From: SAR86 cluster bacterium
GTDB taxonomy: Bacteria; Pseudomonadota; Gammaproteobacteria; Pseudomonadales; Pseudohongiellaceae
Length of the DNA stretch: 35,811 nt
Assembly (NCBI GenBank): GCA_002746215.1
Contig: NVWI01000010.1
Span: 93,688-129,498, forward strand
Direction: 5' to 3'
A program made the translations under genes and the position numbers. The notes under the pieces were generated by a model, which was not told the DNA's origin, did no database searches, and worked only from the letters and a program-made list of their open reading frames with translations. Each line of letters begins with the position of its first letter. Within the stretch, counting starts at the first letter, position 1. This document shows, piece after piece, positions 14,263-22,958 of this stretch.

Positions 14263-14931
14263 CTAGCCTTTTGATTCCGATTCCAGATAGTCTTCCCAAA
14301 GGTCAATATAAACACAATCTTTACGCTCAACGTTCTCGCCCCATAAAGTTTTGGCTTCAAATCGGACTGTATAAAGAGGTTGCGCGTTTTCACCAAGATC
14401 ATGTGCATGGCTATCGGGGAGAACATGTGATCCATTGTAATGTGTTATTACACCAACTTTGCCTTTGACATAGTTGGTTGCGCGGTTATGGCCTTTAGAT
14501 TCCAGGTTGCGAACTCGCACTCTATCGCCAACCTTGTAAGCAGGGTTCAGTCTGCCGTCTTCTCTGGTTGCTGGAACGCCAGCTCGAATTAAGCCTTCTA
14601 CCATAGCGGCATCCGGTGGAGGATGAGGGGTTTCTTTATGGTTAATGGCCTTACCTGTTGCAATCTCTTCGTCGGATAAATAGCCAAGATCTTTGCCCAT
14701 GATTTCAATGCCGCGTAACCAGCGTTGATAATAACCACTATTTATATATTCTTTTGTGTCCATGCGTTCGACAGCATGTCGGGCTCGATCTACCGGGCCT
14801 AGAAATGCCAAAGTAGCGATATTCATGGTGAAAACCTTTCTTTCCCAATCAGCGTGAAACACCGGTTCATCAGTTTCTTGAGGTATAGGGCCGAACTGCG
14901 TCATACCGCCCATGTCATGTATGTTATTCAT
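14263..14931 (-). CDS. nthB: nitrile hydratase, beta subunit
   Basis: The structural partner of alpha, 222 residues, typical length. It begins MNNIHDMGGMTQFGPI, the canonical beta N terminus, then FHADWERKVFTMNIA, YYQRWLRGIE, and the C-terminal SH3-like barrel YKVGDRVRVRNLESKGHNR, GKVGVITHYNGSHVLPD, LYTVRFEAKTLWG and VYIDLWEDYLE. Order beta-alpha-activator is the usual cobalt-type arrangement. No amidase or aldoxime dehydratase is in the window, so the amide product must be handled elsewhere. The upstream 176 bp hold the promoter and a REP-like hairpin. Confidence 0.96.
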   Translation of the reverse strand: MNNIHDMGGMTQFGPIPQETDEPVFHADWERKVFTMNIATLAFLGPVDRARHAVERMDTKEYINSGYYQRWLRGIEIMGKDLGYLSDEEIATGKAINHKETPHPPPDAAMVEGLIRAGVPATREDGRLNPAYKVGDRVRVRNLESKGHNRATNYVKGKVGVITHYNGSHVLPDSHAHDLGENAQPLYTVRFEAKTLWGENVERKDCVYIDLWEDYLESESKG

Positions 14932-15061
14932 TTATATGGCCAAAGAATAGAAGGTATTTGTACTATCTCGCACAGTAATTTAAAAATCAAGAATATTATG
15001 CGGATTGAAATATAGGAGCGTGTAAACGCATAATGTAGAGGGTTTATCTAACAACCAAGGC

Positions 15062-15086
15062 AATCAAGGGGTCAGGTAACTTGATC
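15062..15086. repeat. REP-like hairpin, third dispersed copy
   Basis: AATCAAG (15062-15068) / CTTGATC (15080-15086) encloses GGGTCAGGTAA and is nearly identical to 1244-1268. It lies 22 nt 3' of the yheS stop, so on that minus-strand transcript it forms a 3'-end hairpin without a T-run. Confidence 0.55.
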
Positions 15087-15107
15087 ATACAGGGGGCTTA
15101 TCTACAG

Positions 15108-16991
15108 CTATTGCTCTGAGTGTTCCATCTTTTCTGTGTTATTTAGCCACTCTTCTTCCAGCTCAGAGGTTGCAGAAATTAGCTGAGCCCTTTCTTGCAG
15201 TAGTTTATTTAGTTTATCTTTTTGGCCGTCTTCATAGAGAGCTGAATCAGCCAGTTTTTCTTCAATGGCACTAAGCCTATTTTGATTTAACTGGATATCT
15301 TTTTCCAATTTGGCAGTATTAGTACGCAAGGATTTCAAATGATTGCGTTTTTCAGCCGCTTGTTGACGCAGTTCTTTTTTATTTAACTTGCCTGCTTTTG
15401 CCTGACGGGGTTTATTATCGGATTTATTACTTTCCAGTAAGAGTTTTTCGTAATCATTGAGGTCGCCTTCAAAAATATCCAGCTTGCCGTCTTTTACCAA
15501 TAAGAATTGATCGACTGTATTCCCCAATAAATGTCGATCATGTGAAACCAGAATCAATGCGCCTGAAAATGCCTGCAAACCAACCGTCAGGCTGTGACAC
15601 ATTTCAAGGTCCAGATGGTTAGTTGGCTCATCCATCAGCAGCAAATTGGGTTTCTGCCAGACTACCAGTGCTAACGCCAGGCGAGATTTCTCACCACCAG
15701 AAAAATGTTCAATGGTTTCAGTGACTCTATCTCCCTGGAAATCAAAACCACCGAGAAAATTGCGAATCTCTTGTTCTCTTACCTGCCCATTCAATGACTG
15801 AATAAGTTTCATCGGCGTGGCTGAGATATCTAATTCATCCACTTGATGCTGAGCACAATAGCCGATTTTAATGTGGTCGGAGCGATTAATCTCGCCGCCT
15901 AATAAAGGTAGTTTTCCGGCAAGAACTTTAAGTAAGGTCGACTTGCCTTGGCCGTTAGACCCTAATAGACCTATACGTGAGTCAGAGCGAATATTAATAG
16001 AAAAGCCCTGTATCAATGGGGTTTCATAACCAATAGCAATCTTATCGCAGGCAAGTAAGCTGGGTGGTAGTTTTGCTGGTTCAAGAAATTTAAAGTGAAA
16101 CGGTGAATCAATGTGAGCCGGCGCAATATCTACCATTCGACTAAGCTCTTTTATGCGACTCTGAGCCTGGCGAGCCTTGGACGCCTTCGCACGAAAACGT
16201 CTTACAAAATCTTCGATTTCTTTTTTGCGTGTTTGTTGTTTTTCATACTGAGCTTGTTGTTGGGCCATGCGCTCGGCTTTTTGCTTTTCAAAAGCACTGT
16301 AATTACCGCGATATAAAATCAGTTTTTTATTTTCAAAGCTGATGATATGACCGACCACGACGTCCAGGAAACTGCGATCATGAGAAACCAGTAATAGGGT
16401 TCCCTGATAGCGCAACAGCCATTGTTGCAACCACAGTGTGGCTTCCAGATCTAAATGGTTAGTGGGCTCATCTAGTAGCAGCAAGTCCGAAGGGGTCATT
16501 AAAGCCTGAGCAAGATTCAAGCGAATGCGCCAGCCACCTGAAAATTCATCGACTGTGCGGGTAAAGTCTTCCGGTGGAAAACCCAGCCCGGACAATAATT
16601 GTTCAGCTCTGTTCTGAATGGTCCAGCCACCATGTAAATCTAGCTCTGCATGTAACAGCGCCAGTTTGTGATCATCATTAGCCTGTTCAGCCTGGGCGAG
16701 TTGCTTCTCTATATCTCGAAATTTGATATCACCATCAATGACATATTCTATTGCTGAGCTTTGCGAGCCTTTGGTTTCTTGACGCATTTGGGATTTGCGT
16801 AAGTCTTTTGGAAAGTCGAGTTCACCGGTATCAGGGCTTAATTCCCCCATCAGCAATTTGAACAAGCTGGTCTTGCCGGTGCCATTACGACCGATGATGC
16901 CAGCCTTTTGTCCGGCATAGACGGTAAGCGCCACTTCATCAAGTAATAGCTGACTACCCAAGCGTAGGGAGATGTCTTGTAATGAGATCAT
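15108..16991 (-). CDS. yheS: ABC-F ATPase YheS
   Basis: A 627-residue cytosolic ABC-F protein with two ATP-binding domains and no membrane part; family members act on ribosomes during translation. Domain 1 has Walker A GRNGTGKT (34-41), signature FSGGWRIRLNLAQAL, and Walker B LLLLDEPTNHLDL. The interdomain linker (FVRRFRAKASKARQAQSRIK) is the YheS-type P-site-tRNA interaction region. Domain 2 has GSNGQGKST, FSGGEKSRLALALVVWQ and LLLMDEPTNHLDL. Both catalytic glutamates are present. The charged C-terminal coiled coil (about 535-620) is also typical. Full length compared with E. coli. No clear ribosome site before the ATG. Confidence 0.96.
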   Translation of the reverse strand: MISLQDISLRLGSQLLLDEVALTVYAGQKAGIIGRNGTGKTSLFKLLMGELSPDTGELDFPKDLRKSQMRQETKGSQSSAIEYVIDGDIKFRDIEKQLAQAEQANDDHKLALLHAELDLHGGWTIQNRAEQLLSGLGFPPEDFTRTVDEFSGGWRIRLNLAQALMTPSDLLLLDEPTNHLDLEATLWLQQWLLRYQGTLLLVSHDRSFLDVVVGHIISFENKKLILYRGNYSAFEKQKAERMAQQQAQYEKQQTRKKEIEDFVRRFRAKASKARQAQSRIKELSRMVDIAPAHIDSPFHFKFLEPAKLPPSLLACDKIAIGYETPLIQGFSINIRSDSRIGLLGSNGQGKSTLLKVLAGKLPLLGGEINRSDHIKIGYCAQHQVDELDISATPMKLIQSLNGQVREQEIRNFLGGFDFQGDRVTETIEHFSGGEKSRLALALVVWQKPNLLLMDEPTNHLDLEMCHSLTVGLQAFSGALILVSHDRHLLGNTVDQFLLVKDGKLDIFEGDLNDYEKLLLESNKSDNKPRQAKAGKLNKKELRQQAAEKRNHLKSLRTNTAKLEKDIQLNQNRLSAIEEKLADSALYEDGQKDKLNKLLQERAQLISATSELEEEWLNNTEKMEHSEQ

Positions 16992-17102
16992 GGCTTAAGA
17001 GTCAATTAGGTAGTAAGGGGCTTTAACAATTCATGCCCGGAAAAAGGAGGCCATTCTAGAGGATAAGAGATTCAAATCAAGTGATGCTGTCACTTCCAGA
17101 TT

Positions 17103-17738
17103 TTATTCTGTGGCTTGGTCATACTCGATCGAAAATTTATGTATTGCGGCGACATCACCTTGTAGCAAACAGGGCATAGCTGAGTCGAGTTTTACTTCAT
17201 CCCAAAACCACCAACTCAGTGATTGCAGAATCAAGATTTCATCATCGGTGAAACGCATTTTAACAGGTTTGGCAGGGTTGCCGGCAACAATACTGTAAGG
17301 CGCGACATTGCTTGAAACCACAGATGAAGCCCCAATCACCGCGCCATTACCAATACTAACACCGGATAAAATCTTAACATCATCAGCAATCCAGACATCA
17401 TGGCCAATAATGACATCACCTTTGGTGGCAGGGTGGCCGACTATGTTTTTTGCGCTTTCACGAAATATAGAAAAAGGGTAGGTAGTAATCCAATCAACTC
17501 GATGATTGCCGCCCAGATAAATTTTCACACCGTCAGCAATAGAACAATAGGAACCCATTTTAAGAGTGGCCGCTTCTCCCCAGTGCAGAACTGTGGGTTC
17601 ACCATAAGTGCCTGGGCCAACGTCATAAAGACTTTTCCAGGAGGGTTTATCGCGCTTAAAGAAGAAACGCTTTAATAATGATTTTGGCTTCAAGGTTGCT
17701 TCCCTATGAATAGCTGATAATGAAACCCAGGGTCTCAT
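17103..17738 (-). CDS. CatB-like hexapeptide acetyltransferase
   Basis: An acyl-CoA transferase with a left-handed beta-helix fold, about 211 residues from ATG 17738 (TTG 17747 is possible). Repeats are visible in GSYCSIADGVKIYLGGNHRVDWITTYPF, DVIIGHDVWIADDVKILSGVSIGNGAVIGASSVV and PYSIVAGNPAKPVKMRF. The histidine in GGNHRVDW is the expected catalytic base of the xenobiotic acetyltransferase group. The C-terminal WWFWDEVK segment also fits. The acceptor is unknown: relatives act on chloramphenicol or streptogramin, but many modify sugars or surface polysaccharides. Resistance is not shown. Stand-alone gene. Confidence 0.88.
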   Translation of the reverse strand: MRPWVSLSAIHREATLKPKSLLKRFFFKRDKPSWKSLYDVGPGTYGEPTVLHWGEAATLKMGSYCSIADGVKIYLGGNHRVDWITTYPFSIFRESAKNIVGHPATKGDVIIGHDVWIADDVKILSGVSIGNGAVIGASSVVSSNVAPYSIVAGNPAKPVKMRFTDDEILILQSLSWWFWDEVKLDSAMPCLLQGDVAAIHKFSIEYDQATE

Positions 17739-17912
17739 GATAAGCAATGGCTAGCTAAGTGTTAGTTTGAGTGAAAATCAAAAGAATAAATAGCATTAAT
17801 CTTGCTTCTTAAGGACAAAGCTAAACAAGAAACTAGGTTATAACAAACATTGAGTTCAATAAAATATTTTGTAGCAAGAAGAGATTAGTTCATAAAACCA
17901 ACTTTGGAAATA

Positions 17913-19223
17913 TTATGGGGTGTGAGAAAGGGCGCGCTCTAATATAGGATCATTGCGATTAAAATAGTCTTCTGATCTAAGGAGTAGGCTTAAATGTGGT
18001 TCGTGAGTGAGGCGATCTGGATTAGATGAATCAAACTCATGATAAAGGGTAGCCAGACGAATGATGAGATCTGGGTGGTTTGGAAGCTCTACATTGACTA
18101 CGTCACCGAACTGGTTTGGCCCTCCGCCAGTTGGTTCGCCAACGAGGATAACGTTTGTTTCTTTTTCGAGCTCAGTGATGAAATTGCCAGCGGCAGAGAA
18201 GGTTCCCCTCCCGATTAAGGCATAAAGTACGCCATAACGATTGATACCTAGATGATTTTTCAGTGCGGTAATAAGGGGTGGGAATGTTGTGTTATCACCG
18301 CCTCCGTTGAGCCTGACATCTATAACAACTCGATCTAGCTCGTTGTTATCAAAGGTACTTATGATTCTGTCTGCCAGGCTTTCCAGTGTTTCCCCTTCTG
18401 CTGAAAGCTCGAATGTGCGGTTGTATTGAATATAAAGTGCGGTTTCATCATCAAGAATTCGTAGCCACCAGGCAGCGCTTGGGTTCGATAACCAAAGCGA
18501 CTCTTCGTCCTCGGGCGGCAAAAATGGATAAGGCCATGAATTATCGGTCAGAATAGTACGGGAGACACTTGCGCCGTTTGCCTGGATTAAATCCATGCTT
18601 ATCGCATGACTGTCTGGTGACAGGTAGAGTGCCGAAAGCAACCCGGGCATGACGAGAAATCTCGGAATTTTGATAAGCAGGTTAGTGTCATTGTCTGTGG
18701 CTATTAAAGGGCTTATAGCTTTCACCACATCATCAATTGGAGTTCCTCCAAGAGCATTGACACGAGCTCCGATAAGGTCGGCATGGTCTTCGTTAGCATC
18801 GACAATAAACCATCCGTCTTCGAATTGGTAAAGGTATATTGGCACCATCCCAAAGACTAGTTGAGGATACAGGCCACTATGTCCTTCTTTCCCAGAACTT
18901 GCGAGCATGCCAAAAAGTCTCATCATCTCAACAATGATTTGGTCATCTTCTAAGTTAGATAAACTTTCGTTAAGCTCGGTGTAGGCTTGCTGGAATTCGC
19001 TGCGACTGAGCCCATGGTAGGGGTTGGGATGTATGAGTTCGATCTGCTTGATGAGAAATAATAGGTCTTCCTCCCAAGCTGCAACTCGGCTGTTTTGCGG
19101 GATTGAGCTGCTATTAATCTGAGCGAAAGAATTTTGAATGAAGGGATTAAAAAATGCGAGAAAAAAAATTAAAAAAATATTTTTAATATTAAAAAGTTTC
19201 GTCACTCTATATTTTTTATTCAT
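17913..19223 (-). CDS. secreted S41 family peptidase-like protein
   Basis: A 436-residue exported protein with a hydrophobic N-terminal signal (ending near A34). The N-terminal helical domain (WEEDLLFLIKQIELIHPNPYHGLSRSEF) is typical of S41-family peptidases with an IRBP-like organisation. A PDZ-like centre with GARVNALGGTPIDDVV follows. The catalytic core has VVIDVRLNGGGDN and the serine motif GRGTFSAAGNF, with S343 as nucleophile. GEPTGGGPNQFGD follows, as in related proteases. C-terminal processing or tail-specific proteolysis of periplasmic proteins is a family-level guess. Divergent from the M20 peptidase gene across 200 AT-rich bases. Confidence 0.88.
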   Translation of the reverse strand: MNKKYRVTKLFNIKNIFLIFFLAFFNPFIQNSFAQINSSSIPQNSRVAAWEEDLLFLIKQIELIHPNPYHGLSRSEFQQAYTELNESLSNLEDDQIIVEMMRLFGMLASSGKEGHSGLYPQLVFGMVPIYLYQFEDGWFIVDANEDHADLIGARVNALGGTPIDDVVKAISPLIATDNDTNLLIKIPRFLVMPGLLSALYLSPDSHAISMDLIQANGASVSRTILTDNSWPYPFLPPEDEESLWLSNPSAAWWLRILDDETALYIQYNRTFELSAEGETLESLADRIISTFDNNELDRVVIDVRLNGGGDNTTFPPLITALKNHLGINRYGVLYALIGRGTFSAAGNFITELEKETNVILVGEPTGGGPNQFGDVVNVELPNHPDLIIRLATLYHEFDSSNPDRLTHEPHLSLLLRSEDYFNRNDPILERALSHTP

Positions 19224-19425
19224 TTCATTGTTGTCTCAATACATTGAGTATCGCATAAAAGCATAATATATATTTTATACTACGGCTATGGATAGATGGC
19301 TGGTTAATTATTATTTTTAAATGACTTTAAGCGCTTAAAAATTAAAAAACTTTTTATAGAAAAGTAAGTAAACTGTCGATTTAATGAAATCTAAAGAGTG
19401 TATAAACTCCTGTAAGGAATCCGCC

Positions 19426-20994
19426 ATGGGCAACATAGTGAAAAACGTAAAAAGTTGTAGAGCCATTAGCTTATTTGGTATTACTGCATTGTTACTTTGT
19501 AGTAACGCCTTAGCTCAGACCTTTAGTTCACTGGAAGTAAGCCAGCTTGTCAGTGAATACCGTGAGTCAAGGGAAGCGTTGATTATCAATGACTTCGTGG
19601 AGTTACTGTCACTGCCTAATATTACGGTTAATCAGGACGATATGGATGTCAACGTAGAGCATATTACTGCTTTGCTAGAAGCGAGGGGCTTCACTACACA
19701 GCGTCTACAATCAGGTGGTTCGCCCTACGTTTATGCTGAAATGATGCAAACTGGTGCAACAGAAACACTGCTTTTATATGCGCATTATGACGGTCAGCCA
19801 GTGCAAGTCGAAAACTGGGTCTACCCGCCATTTACACCAACTTTATTAGATGCGCCGATACAAGCAGGCGGGCAGCCGATTGAGATTGACGAGGTTTCTG
19901 GCAGCTTTGATCCTGAATGGCGGCTTTATGCTCGCTCGGCTGGTGATGACAAGATGCCCATTATTGCGCTTCTGCATACGCTGGATGCTTTGGCTGCTTA
20001 TGATATTGATCTGTCCGTTAACTTGAAGATATTGTTTGATGGGGAAGAAGAAGCGGGCTCGCCATCACTTGGGCGAATAATAGATGAAAATCCGGGCTTG
20101 TTGGATGCAGACTTGTTGCTGTTTTGTGATGGGCCAATGCACCAGTCTCGCAATGCCCAACTGGTTTTCGGGGCGCGGGGTTCTAAAACGCTTGATCTCA
20201 CCACTTATGGCGCAAATAGACCACTGCATTCCGGGCATTATGGCAATTGGGCGCCTAACCCGATTATGCAACTTTCTTATTTGCTGACGAGTATGCGCGA
20301 CGAATCAGGTCGTATTCTTATTGACGGCTATTACGCTGATGTAGCACCTATCAATGATCTTGAGCGCTCCGCTATTGCGGCAATGCCCGATATGACAGAA
20401 GCATTGAAAAATGAATTGGCGATTAATACGCCAGAAGGCGGTGGAGCCAAGCTGGAAGAATTAATCAACCTGCCTGCGTTGAATGTGCGCGGATTCTCAG
20501 CGGGTGGTGTTGGCGCTTTAGGACGTAATATCATTTTATCCACGGCAACAGCATCCTTAAATATCCGGCTGGTTTCCGAGCAGCAACCAGCAAGAGTAGA
20601 AGAATTGATAGAGGCGCATATAGCAGAGCAAGGCTTTCATATAGTTTATGCCGATCCAAGTGATGAAATTTTAAGAAACAATGAAAAAGTGATTAAACTC
20701 GATTGGCGAGGAGTCGGTAGCCCGGGAATGAAAACGCCTCTAGATGATGCAATGTCTCAACGCCTGGTGCAACTTATGCAAAGTGTGACACCTGAGCTGA
20801 TTATTACTCCAAGCATGGGAGGCAGCCTGCCGTTGGATGCATTTGATAGCCGGATGGACACGCCCATCATTCTTTTACCGTTGGCAAACCATGATAATAA
20901 TCAGCATGCAGAAAATGAAAATATTCGTTTACAAAATATGTGGGATGCGATGTCTGTATTTGGGGTTATTCTGGCCAACTTCGGTTTAAGATAA
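19426..20994 (+). CDS. exported M20 family metallopeptidase
   Basis: A 522-residue zinc peptidase (carboxypeptidase/dipeptidase type). I choose ATG 19426 over 19384 because AAGGA sits seven bases before it and a proper signal peptide then follows (cleavage after about A30, ALA-QTF). Metal and catalytic residues are visible: HYDGQP (H120, D122), SAGDDKM (D174), DGEEEAGSP (E207 base, E208), and the C-terminal histidine in LPLANHDNNQHAENENIR. A dimerisation domain interrupts the catalytic one (about 235-420). The export signal suggests periplasmic peptide breakdown. With the divergent S41 gene it forms a protease pair, though no functional link is shown. Confidence 0.92.
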   Translation: MGNIVKNVKSCRAISLFGITALLLCSNALAQTFSSLEVSQLVSEYRESREALIINDFVELLSLPNITVNQDDMDVNVEHITALLEARGFTTQRLQSGGSPYVYAEMMQTGATETLLLYAHYDGQPVQVENWVYPPFTPTLLDAPIQAGGQPIEIDEVSGSFDPEWRLYARSAGDDKMPIIALLHTLDALAAYDIDLSVNLKILFDGEEEAGSPSLGRIIDENPGLLDADLLLFCDGPMHQSRNAQLVFGARGSKTLDLTTYGANRPLHSGHYGNWAPNPIMQLSYLLTSMRDESGRILIDGYYADVAPINDLERSAIAAMPDMTEALKNELAINTPEGGGAKLEELINLPALNVRGFSAGGVGALGRNIILSTATASLNIRLVSEQQPARVEELIEAHIAEQGFHIVYADPSDEILRNNEKVIKLDWRGVGSPGMKTPLDDAMSQRLVQLMQSVTPELIITPSMGGSLPLDAFDSRMDTPIILLPLANHDNNQHAENENIRLQNMWDAMSVFGVILANFGLR

Positions 20995-21030
20995 GGCTTA
21001 TTAAAAAACCTGTTATGGAGCAAGCTAAGT

Positions 21031-21463
21031 ATGGAGTTTAGTGAAAGGCAAGCTACAAACTCCGATTTGCAGTGGTTATGGAAAACTTACAAAAGCTTGT
21101 TAAAAGAATATATTACTGAGCAATGGGGTTGGGATGAGAGCTTTCAGTATGAGGGCTTTACCCTTACTCCCACCTTCAAAATTCAAAATAATTTCTATAA
21201 ATAATGAAGATATAGGTGCATATTTAATAAACAAATATTCCGATTATTTTAATTTAGACATGCTTCTTATCGTAAAGAGATATCAGAACAAAGGTATAGG
21301 GCGACAAATAGTAGAAAAGATAAAATTATTAGCAAGCAAAGAAAATAAGTCATTAAAATTAAGCGTGATAAAAACAAACCCAGCCAGTAATTTTTATAAA
21401 CATATGGGGTTTCAAGTTGCTGGGGAGAAAGAAGGAAGCATAAAATTTGAATATGCTTCATAA
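21031..21463 (+). pseudogene. GNAT family acetyltransferase, frameshifted
   Basis: Two frames make one GNAT domain. The first, ATG 21031 to TAA 21204, encodes MEFSERQATNSDLQWLW, then LLKEYITEQWGWDESFQYEGF, the usual N-terminal helices of this group. The second is open through 21463 and has LDMLLIVKRYQNKGIGRQIVEKI (the acetyl-CoA-binding Q/RxxGxG/A motif as YQNKGIG) and NPASNFYKHMGFQVAGE. Joining them needs a one-base shift near 21160-21185, close to ACTCCCACC. GGAG is found eleven bases before the ATG. It is either a recent pseudogene or a sequencing error; no other change is visible. Confidence 0.75.
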
Positions 21464-21538
21464 CAATGAGTTTAATCAATGGATGCAGATAAACGAGCCT
21501 AATAAGAAAAAGTTGTTATCAGGTGTAAGTAAATTAGC

Positions 21539-22825
21539 TTATAAAGTAGTAAAAAATATCGCAGCCAGAAAACCTAACAAGGTCGATATCCCTGTGACAC
21601 CACCGCCTCGATGATAGGCTTCAGGCAACATGGTTTCGGCAATAACAGTTAACATTGCGCCAGCGGCTATACCTTCAACCAGTGAAAAGGTTGTTAACTC
21701 TACGCCGACAAAGAAAACACTGCCAAGCCAGGCTCCAATTCCCGTAAAGATCATCAGTGAAGTCCACATAATGAGAATTCGATTAAAACTGTAGCCTTGT
21801 TCACGCATGCCCAATGAACTGGAAAAGGCTTCAGGAAAGTTAGAAAGAAATAAACCTGCTATCAATGACAGGCTGATACTTGCATGCAACATACTGGCGC
21901 CGATGACAAAAGACTCGGGAATCCCGTCCAGGAAGATACCCAGCCAGATAGCCAGAGGCGCAGCGCTATAGCTTGCAGCAGCCTCTTTAACATCACTTGC
22001 TGTTGGGGCAGTAATGGCATCGTCGACTCTATGTTTGGCTGCGTCATACCAATCCTCAGCCTGTTCTTCACTTAATGTTTTTTCTGCGCCTAATTCTTTA
22101 AGTCTGTGCTCAGTTACCTCGATGATGGCTTTGGCGAAGCTGGGTATTACTTTTACCAGCTCATCAAAATCTTCTTTCTTTAATACCCAGGCAGACACTT
22201 CTCCATCGGCGATGACCGATGCTGTATGCAAATTCCCCGTTAATAAGGAAATTTCTCCGACCACATCATCAGCCCCTAATGATGCAAGTTGGCGCTGCTG
22301 TATTTCATCAACGACCCTGACCTGACCTTGATCAATTATGTAGAGGTTCTCACCTTCTTTTCCTTGTGTCATGAGCGCCTGCCCGGGCTGAAAAGTTTGC
22401 CGTTCGATCAATGGAACCAGGTGCTGTATCTGCTGAGGAGGCAATGCATTGAAAAGGGGGGATCGGCTTAGACGTTTAAACAAGCGTTTAAAGTCTTTGC
22501 TCTTGGATCGTGTGAGATAACTTACCGTGGTGCCAACTTTACGCAGGAATCCGCCCTGGCTGTTAATCCATGCATTTAATGCTACAAACAGGAACCCGCC
22601 AATCAGGCAACCGACGGCGAGTTGAGAGTAATGGCCTCGGTTCAGAGATTCAACAACAAGGTCAATGGTAAGAGCAGCCAACAGAGCGCCACCACCAAAC
22701 GCCATTAAGGCGGCTATCACTCGGTTACCAGGCGTCCAGAATCTGGCAACAATAGCGCCTAGTGGTAGGGAAGCCGCGCTGATTAATCCAAATATAAAGG
22801 CTTGTAGGGCAAGAGATTCTGGCAT
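21539..22825 (-). CDS. ZIP family metal transporter with an inserted cyclic-nucleotide-binding domain
   Basis: A 428-residue membrane protein. Three N-terminal hydrophobic segments (about 6-28, 36-58, 69-87) and five C-terminal ones match the ZIP divalent-metal transporter fold. The long loop between segments 3 and 4 carries a complete cNMP-binding/Crp-like beta-roll (about 114-235: LFNALPPQQIQHLVPLI, FQPGQALMTQGKEGENLYIIDQGQVRVV, VVGEISLLTGNLHTASVIA). Segment 4 has D300-GIPE304 and segment 5 has N329-FPE332 where classical ZIPs use HNxPEG and HExPHE. The phosphate-binding cassette keeps G190-E191, but H200 replaces the usual arginine, so true cAMP binding is uncertain. A C-terminal PEAYHRGG follows. 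It is either a ligand-gated metal carrier or a repurposed sensor. Confidence 0.85.
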   Translation of the reverse strand: MPESLALQAFIFGLISAASLPLGAIVARFWTPGNRVIAALMAFGGGALLAALTIDLVVESLNRGHYSQLAVGCLIGGFLFVALNAWINSQGGFLRKVGTTVSYLTRSKSKDFKRLFKRLSRSPLFNALPPQQIQHLVPLIERQTFQPGQALMTQGKEGENLYIIDQGQVRVVDEIQQRQLASLGADDVVGEISLLTGNLHTASVIADGEVSAWVLKKEDFDELVKVIPSFAKAIIEVTEHRLKELGAEKTLSEEQAEDWYDAAKHRVDDAITAPTASDVKEAAASYSAAPLAIWLGIFLDGIPESFVIGASMLHASISLSLIAGLFLSNFPEAFSSSLGMREQGYSFNRILIMWTSLMIFTGIGAWLGSVFFVGVELTTFSLVEGIAAGAMLTVIAETMLPEAYHRGGGVTGISTLLGFLAAIFFTTL

Positions 22826-22958
22826 AGTGCGATTTAATTAACTCGGTAATTAGTCTACTCTTATGTTTGATACATTAGAGAGAATAAGGTTCATAAAAAC
22901 AATAGCGCTACGGTTAAAGTCGTAGGTTCTTGTTTTTTATCAATCCCCGAGGGCTCGT

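Noticed and set aside
17103-17738. Chloramphenicol resistance gene
   Set aside because: The CatB-like fold is clear, but relatives acetylate many substrates; nothing in the context points to antibiotic resistance.
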